In this document: positions 33,792-37,447 of the stretch, one piece after another
How positions within the stretch are numbered: position 1 is the stretch's first letter
Layout: every line of letters begins with the position of its first letter
Assembly (NCBI RefSeq): GCF_016093275.1
Contig: NZ_JAEDAK010000026.1
Location: 1-37,447 of the forward strand
Length of the DNA stretch: 37,447 bases
Direction: 5' to 3'
Origin: Inhella proteolytica
GTDB lineage: Bacteria > Pseudomonadota > Gammaproteobacteria > Burkholderiales > Burkholderiaceae_C
Notes under the pieces: generated by a model
What the model was told of the DNA's origin: nothing
The model's database searches: none
What the model saw: the letters and a program-made list of their open reading frames with translations, nothing else
Position numbers and translations under genes: made by a program

Positions 33792-35507
33792 TTAGAGGTC
33801 TTCGTCTTCCACCGCAGTGGAGACGCGCAGGGCCTCGTCCAGCGTGGTGCGGCCGCTCTTCACCAGGCGCAGGGCGTCGTGGCGCAGGCTGTTGCCCTTC
33901 ATCTGTGCGCGGCCGGCGCGCGCGAAGCCCTCGTTGTCGCCGCGGTTCAGGGCGTTGATCAGATCCTGATCCATCTCCAGGAACTCGTAGACGCCGGTAC
34001 GGCCCGAGTAGCCGGTGTCGCTGCAATGCACGCAGCCGCGGCCCTTCTTGAGCGTGGCACCGGCCAGGTCCTCGCCGTTGGACTCGAACCAGGCGCGCTC
34101 CTGGGGCGTGGGCTCATGGGTTTCGCTGCAATGGGTGCAGATCGTGCGCACCAGGCGCTGCGCCAGCACCAGATGCAGGGACAGCGCCACCATGTAGCGC
34201 GGCACGCCCATGTCGAGCAGACGGATGGGCGTGGAGAGCGCATCGTTGGTGTGCAGGGTGGAAAGCACCAGGTGGCCGGTCATGGCGGCACGCAGGCCCA
34301 CCTCAGCGGTCACCTGGTCGCGCATCTCGCCCACCAGCACCACGTCAGGGTCCTGGCGCAGGGCGGCGCGCAGCACGCGCTCGAAGCTGAGCTCGATCTT
34401 CTCGTGCACCTGCACCTGGTTCAGGCCGGGCAGGCGGTACTCCACCGGGTCCTCGACCGTGATGATCTTGCGCTCGGTGTTGTTGAGCGCGTTCAGCGTG
34501 GCGTAGAGCGTGGTGGTCTTGCCCGAGCCGGTGGGCCCGGTGACCAGGAACATGCCGCTGGGCCGCGCGATGGCGCGGTGAATGGCCGCCGCCACCGGCG
34601 CGGGCAGGCTCAGGCCGGGCAGGCTGAGCAGGCCGGTGCCCTGGTTAAGCAGACGCATGACCACCGATTCGCCATGCTGGGTGGGCATGGTGGAGATGCG
34701 CACGTCCACATTGGTGTTGCGCAGCTTGACGTGGAAGCGGCCGTCCTGCGGCAGGCGGCGCTCAGAGATGTCCAGGCCGCTCATCAGCTTCAGGCGCAGC
34801 GCCACGGCGCTGGCGATCTTGGCGTCGGCCTCGGTCTGCACCTGCAGCACGCCGTCGATGCGGAAGCGGATGCGCAGGCTCTTTTCCTGCGGCTCGATGT
34901 GGATGTCGGAGGCGCGCTTGCGCAGCGCCTCCTCGAACACCGAGAGCAGCAGGCGCACCACCGGGGCGTCCTCGGCCGCGGCGGCGTTCAGGCCGAGCAG
35001 TTCGCCGAGCTCGTCTTCCACCGCGCCCATCTCGGTGGTCAGCTCCTTGGCCAGGCTGCCGATGTCCTCGCCCAGGGTGTAGCTGCGGTCGATCAGGGCC
35101 ATCAGCTGGCTTTCCGCCACGGCCACCAGCTGCACGTCCTTCTTCAGGATGCGGGCGATCTCGTCGAAGGCGGCGATGTCGGTCGGGTCGGCCATGGCCA
35201 CGCGTGCGCCCAGCGCATCGCTTTCCAGCACCATGGCGCGCATGCGGCGGGCCTGGCCCTCGGGCAGGGCGCGCACGGCCTCCGGGCGCACCACCACGTC
35301 GCCCAGGTCTTGATACGGCACGCGCAGCTGGCGCGCCACCGTCTTGGCGATCTGCGCCTCGGTGACCCAGCCGTTGTCGACAAAGATGCGGCCCAGCTTG
35401 CGCCCGGTGGCCTTCTGCAGGGCCAGGGCCTCCTGCAGCTGGGCGGGCTGGATCAGGCCCTCCTGCGTCAGCAGGTCGCCCAGGCGAATGCGCACAGGTT
35501 GGTTCAT
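33792..35507 (-). CDS. mshE: MSHA pilus extension ATPase MshE
   Basis: A 571-residue hexameric extension ATPase. The N-terminus has the two tandem c-di-GMP-binding MshEN motifs, 'RLGDLLTQEGLIQPAQLQEA' (residues 8-27, to Gln31) and 'KLGRIFVDNGWVTEAQIAKT' (37-56). The motor carries Walker A 'GPTGSGKT' (324-331), Asp box 'VEDPVEYRLPGLNQVQV', Walker B 'PDVVLVGEMRD', His box 'TGHLVLSTLHTN' and zinc Cys 457/460/492/495. In Vibrio MshE the N-domain makes pilus extension depend on c-di-GMP; the same is expected here. It starts 10 bases after the mshL stop. Confidence 0.94.
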   Translation of the reverse strand: MNQPVRIRLGDLLTQEGLIQPAQLQEALALQKATGRKLGRIFVDNGWVTEAQIAKTVARQLRVPYQDLGDVVVRPEAVRALPEGQARRMRAMVLESDALGARVAMADPTDIAAFDEIARILKKDVQLVAVAESQLMALIDRSYTLGEDIGSLAKELTTEMGAVEDELGELLGLNAAAAEDAPVVRLLLSVFEEALRKRASDIHIEPQEKSLRIRFRIDGVLQVQTEADAKIASAVALRLKLMSGLDISERRLPQDGRFHVKLRNTNVDVRISTMPTQHGESVVMRLLNQGTGLLSLPGLSLPAPVAAAIHRAIARPSGMFLVTGPTGSGKTTTLYATLNALNNTERKIITVEDPVEYRLPGLNQVQVHEKIELSFERVLRAALRQDPDVVLVGEMRDQVTAEVGLRAAMTGHLVLSTLHTNDALSTPIRLLDMGVPRYMVALSLHLVLAQRLVRTICTHCSETHEPTPQERAWFESNGEDLAGATLKKGRGCVHCSDTGYSGRTGVYEFLEMDQDLINALNRGDNEGFARAGRAQMKGNSLRHDALRLVKSGRTTLDEALRVSTAVEDEDL

Positions 35508-35517
35508 ACCGGCGGGT

Positions 35518-37149
35518 TCATTCCGGCTTGCGCTGCGGTTCCGGCGGCACCGGCAGGGCCGGCGCGCTCAGCTCGGCGGGCCAGCGGCCATCGGCCGGGA
35601 TGACGGTGGGCTTGATCAGGATCACCAGCTCACGCTTGCGGTTGATCTTGCTCTTCTGACCGAACAGATTGCCCACCACCGGCAGGTTGCTGAGCACCGG
35701 CAGGCCGGTGCGGTCGCCGCGCAGCTCCTGCGTCATCAGGCCGCCGATGGCGACGATCTGGCCATCGCCCACCCGCACGATGGAATCCGTCTCGTTGATG
35801 GTGGAGGCCGCCAGCGGCAGGCGGAAGTTGCCCAGGGTGCCGAGGTCGAGGATCTTTTCGCGCTCGGTCACGAGGCTGATCGAGGGGTGCACATGGAGCA
35901 TCACCTGGCCATTGGGGTCGATCTGCGGCGTCACGTCCAGCACGATGCCGGAGAAGAAGGGCGTGAGCTGCAGCGTGGGCGCCTGCGTGGTGGTGTTGGT
36001 GTTGTTGTTGGTGCTGTTGTTGTTGGTGATGCCGGTGACGTAGAGCTCGTCCGAACCCACCTTCAGCAAGGCCTTCTGGTTGTTCAGCGTGGCGATGCGC
36101 GGGCTGGAGAGCACATGAACATCGCCCTGCGTTTCCAGGAAATTCAGCAGCGCGGCGAAGTTGGTGGCCTGGAAAGCCAGGCCGTAGAAGCCGCGGCCGA
36201 GCGAATTCAGGTTCAGATTGGCGCCGGGCAGGCTGACGGTGCTGCCATCGGTGATCGGGCCAGTGGGGCTGATGACGGCGCCGGGCTGCCCCACGCCGAT
36301 GCTGAGCTGGCCGCCGCGCGAGCCGCCGAGCAGCTGACCGAAGGCGCCCCAGTTGATGCCGGTCTTGGCGTCGTCGCTCAGGCTCACCTCCAAGATCTTG
36401 GCCTCGAGCATGACCTGGCGCTCGATGCTGACCTGAATGGCCTGCAGGTACTGCTCCACCTGCACCAGCTCCGGCCCGGGCGCACGCACCACGATCACCC
36501 CCGCCGAGGGATTGAGCACCAGCGAACGCCCGCCACCGCTGCCCACCAGCAGGCCGAGCGACTCGCGCACCTCGCTCCAGAAGTTCGCATCCGAGGTGGT
36601 CTTGACCTGGGCCGACTCAAAGCTGCGCAGCTGCGTGCTGCCGCCGCCGCTGCTGCTGCTGCCACTGCCCGAGCCGCTGCCACCGCTGCTGCCGTTGCCG
36701 CCACTTACGGCCAGTGCGCTGGTGGACACGCGGGTGTCACTCTCGCCCTGACGGCGCCCCGGCAGGTAGTTGATGCGGAAGATGCGCGTCTGCACTGCAT
36801 TGGTGTAGACGTAGACCTTGTCGCCGGCGAGCCGGTAGTCGTAGCCGTACAGCTCCTTGATCGCGTCCAGCGCCTCCAGCACCGTGGTCTGGCGCAGGTT
36901 CAGGCTGATGCGGCCGGACACATCCGGCGCCACCAGCAGCTGGTAGGGCGAGCCCTGGGCCAGCTGCAGGAAGACCTGGGCCGCGGGGGCGTCGACCAGG
37001 GCGATGTCGAAGCGCTCCAGGCGAGGCAGGGATTGCGTGGCCGCGCCGGGGCGCGGCGCCACCGGCTGGCTCTCGGCACGTTGCGGCTCCTGGGCCTGGG
37101 CGGCGCCCAGCAGGCCGGTAAGGATCAATGCGGGAACCCAGGCGTTCAT
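35518..37149 (-). CDS. mshL: Outer-membrane secretin MshL
   Basis: A 543-residue secretin that forms the pilus exit pore. A signal peptide ends near residue 20 ('LLGAAQAQ'). An N-domain with the secretin/TonB short fold follows ('LVAPDVSGRISLNLRQTTVL'), then a Ser/Gly linker (about 150-172) and the N1 region. The C-terminal secretin domain carries 'VHVLSSPRIATLNNQKALLK', 'VGDGQIVAIGGLM' and 'GLPVLSNLPVVGNLFGQK'. The N-terminal residue after the cut is Gln, not a lipidated Cys. Start overlaps the mshK stop (ATGA). Confidence 0.93.
   Translation of the reverse strand: MNAWVPALILTGLLGAAQAQEPQRAESQPVAPRPGAATQSLPRLERFDIALVDAPAAQVFLQLAQGSPYQLLVAPDVSGRISLNLRQTTVLEALDAIKELYGYDYRLAGDKVYVYTNAVQTRIFRINYLPGRRQGESDTRVSTSALAVSGGNGSSGGSGSGSGSSSSGGGSTQLRSFESAQVKTTSDANFWSEVRESLGLLVGSGGGRSLVLNPSAGVIVVRAPGPELVQVEQYLQAIQVSIERQVMLEAKILEVSLSDDAKTGINWGAFGQLLGGSRGGQLSIGVGQPGAVISPTGPITDGSTVSLPGANLNLNSLGRGFYGLAFQATNFAALLNFLETQGDVHVLSSPRIATLNNQKALLKVGSDELYVTGITNNNSTNNNTNTTTQAPTLQLTPFFSGIVLDVTPQIDPNGQVMLHVHPSISLVTEREKILDLGTLGNFRLPLAASTINETDSIVRVGDGQIVAIGGLMTQELRGDRTGLPVLSNLPVVGNLFGQKSKINRKRELVILIKPTVIPADGRWPAELSAPALPVPPEPQRKPE
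35988..36029 (-). repeat. Asn/Thr codon repeat in mshL
   Basis: A GTT/GGT-like triplet run on the plus strand, encoding an Asn/Thr/Ser stretch in MshL ('TNNNSTNNNTNTTTQ'). It would be a flexible loop in the secretin domain. Triplet repeats can change length by slippage without shifting frame. Confidence 0.7.
36637..36706 (-). repeat. Ser/Gly low-complexity linker in mshL
   Basis: A GCC/GCT-rich triplet stretch encodes about 23 Ser and Gly residues between the N-terminal and N1 domains of MshL. It is a likely flexible hinge in the periplasmic vestibule and could vary in length between strains. Confidence 0.7.
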
Positions 37150-37447
37150 GGGCGGGCCTCTTTGCGGGTGTTGTTCTTGTCGTCCTGCGGCAGCAGCAGG
37201 AGGCGATGCTGGCGACCCTCGGCGTCGCGCAGCACGGCGGCCTCGGCGTCGATGCGCAGCAGCAGGTAGCCGTTCAGGCGCTGGCCGGGCAACAGCACAT
37301 GGCCGTCAATCAGGGCGCTGGGGCGCGGGCCCAGGCGCAGGCCCTGCAGCTGGGGCCGCGCGGGCTGGGCCGCGGGGGCGTCCGGCGCCACGCCGCTGGC
37401 CGCCGTGCGCCAGGCGGGCGGCGGCAAGGTCGGGTCCGGCAGCGCCG
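37146..37447 (-). CDS. mshK: MSHA biogenesis protein MshK (5' end outside window)
   Basis: The open frame runs from its TGA at 37148-37146 to the window edge. About 100 residues are visible, opening 'ALPDPTLPPPAWRTAASG', which matches the 'DPTRPP' start of mature MshK. A domain with 'LQGLRLGPRPSALIDGHVLL' and 'RLNGYLLLRIDAEAAVLRDA' follows, a PilP-like secretin-associated fold. The signal peptide is missing. It overlaps the mshL start by four bases. The remaining msh genes (I, J) would be expected beyond the window. Confidence 0.8.
   Translation of the reverse strand, partial: ALPDPTLPPPAWRTAASGVAPDAPAAQPARPQLQGLRLGPRPSALIDGHVLLPGQRLNGYLLLRIDAEAAVLRDAEGRQHRLLLLPQDDKNNTRKEARP

Noticed and set aside
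32868-35603. A 2.7-kb open frame on the plus strand opposite mshG and mshE
   Set aside because: Antisense shadow; no ribosome binding site or family motif.
1-37447. CRISPR arrays, insertion sequences, integrases or rRNA genes
   Set aside because: No spaced direct repeats, transposase or integrase motifs, or rRNA-like sequence were found on either strand.

Overview
The window is very GC-rich and almost fully coding. Its gene content points to a betaproteobacterium of the order Burkholderiales, probably near the Roseateles/Rubrivivax/Leptothrix group. Two things support this: the housekeeping chain hrcA | nadK-recN, rapZ, mutY-mutM | TPR-lolB-ispE-tRNA-Gln-prs-rplY, and the style of the HD-GYP and DUF1269-like proteins. 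This placement is inference from layout and protein style; no database search was run.

Layout. 1-1194: the tail of an Ala/Pro-rich protein, a terminator, and a PAS-AraC regulator. 1279-6404: a minus-strand pair encoding an outer-membrane TonB-dependent receptor and a secreted prolyl-oligopeptidase-family peptidase, then a CAU-anticodon tRNA that looks like tRNA-Ile2. 6434-9364: an orphan GspE/PilB-type ATPase translationally linked to a protein that looks like a dead hybrid histidine kinase. 9444-13995: hrcA divergent from nadK-recN-rapZ. 14008-16701: a secreted unknown, a DUF1269-like membrane protein and a degenerate HD-GYP protein. 16717-20818: a tightly overlapping operon mutM-mutY-pxpB-pxpC-pxpA, joining oxidised-guanine repair with 5-oxoproline hydrolysis. 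20884-25860: TPR-lolB-ispE-tRNA-Gln-prs-rplY on the plus strand, with a strong stable-RNA-like promoter inside ispE and an intrinsic terminator between prs and rplY. 25963-37447: a minus-strand MSHA-type (mannose-sensitive haemagglutinin) type IVa pilus operon, read in transcription order as mshK(partial)-L-E-G-F-A-Q-C-D-O-P.

How it fits together. The MSHA operon supplies an outer-membrane secretin (MshL), an extension ATPase with a c-di-GMP-binding N-domain signature (MshE), an inner-membrane platform (MshG), a major pilin (MshA), minor pilins (MshC, D, O, P) and a large surface protein (MshQ). It departs from the Vibrio order: mshQ sits between mshA and mshC, and mshM and mshN are missing between mshL and mshE. 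The most unusual parts are the orphan ATPase/pseudo-kinase pair, the repair/oxoprolinase operon, the promoter buried in ispE and the rearranged MSHA locus. No transposases, integrases, CRISPR arrays or rRNA genes were seen, and no gap between genes exceeds about 300 bases.
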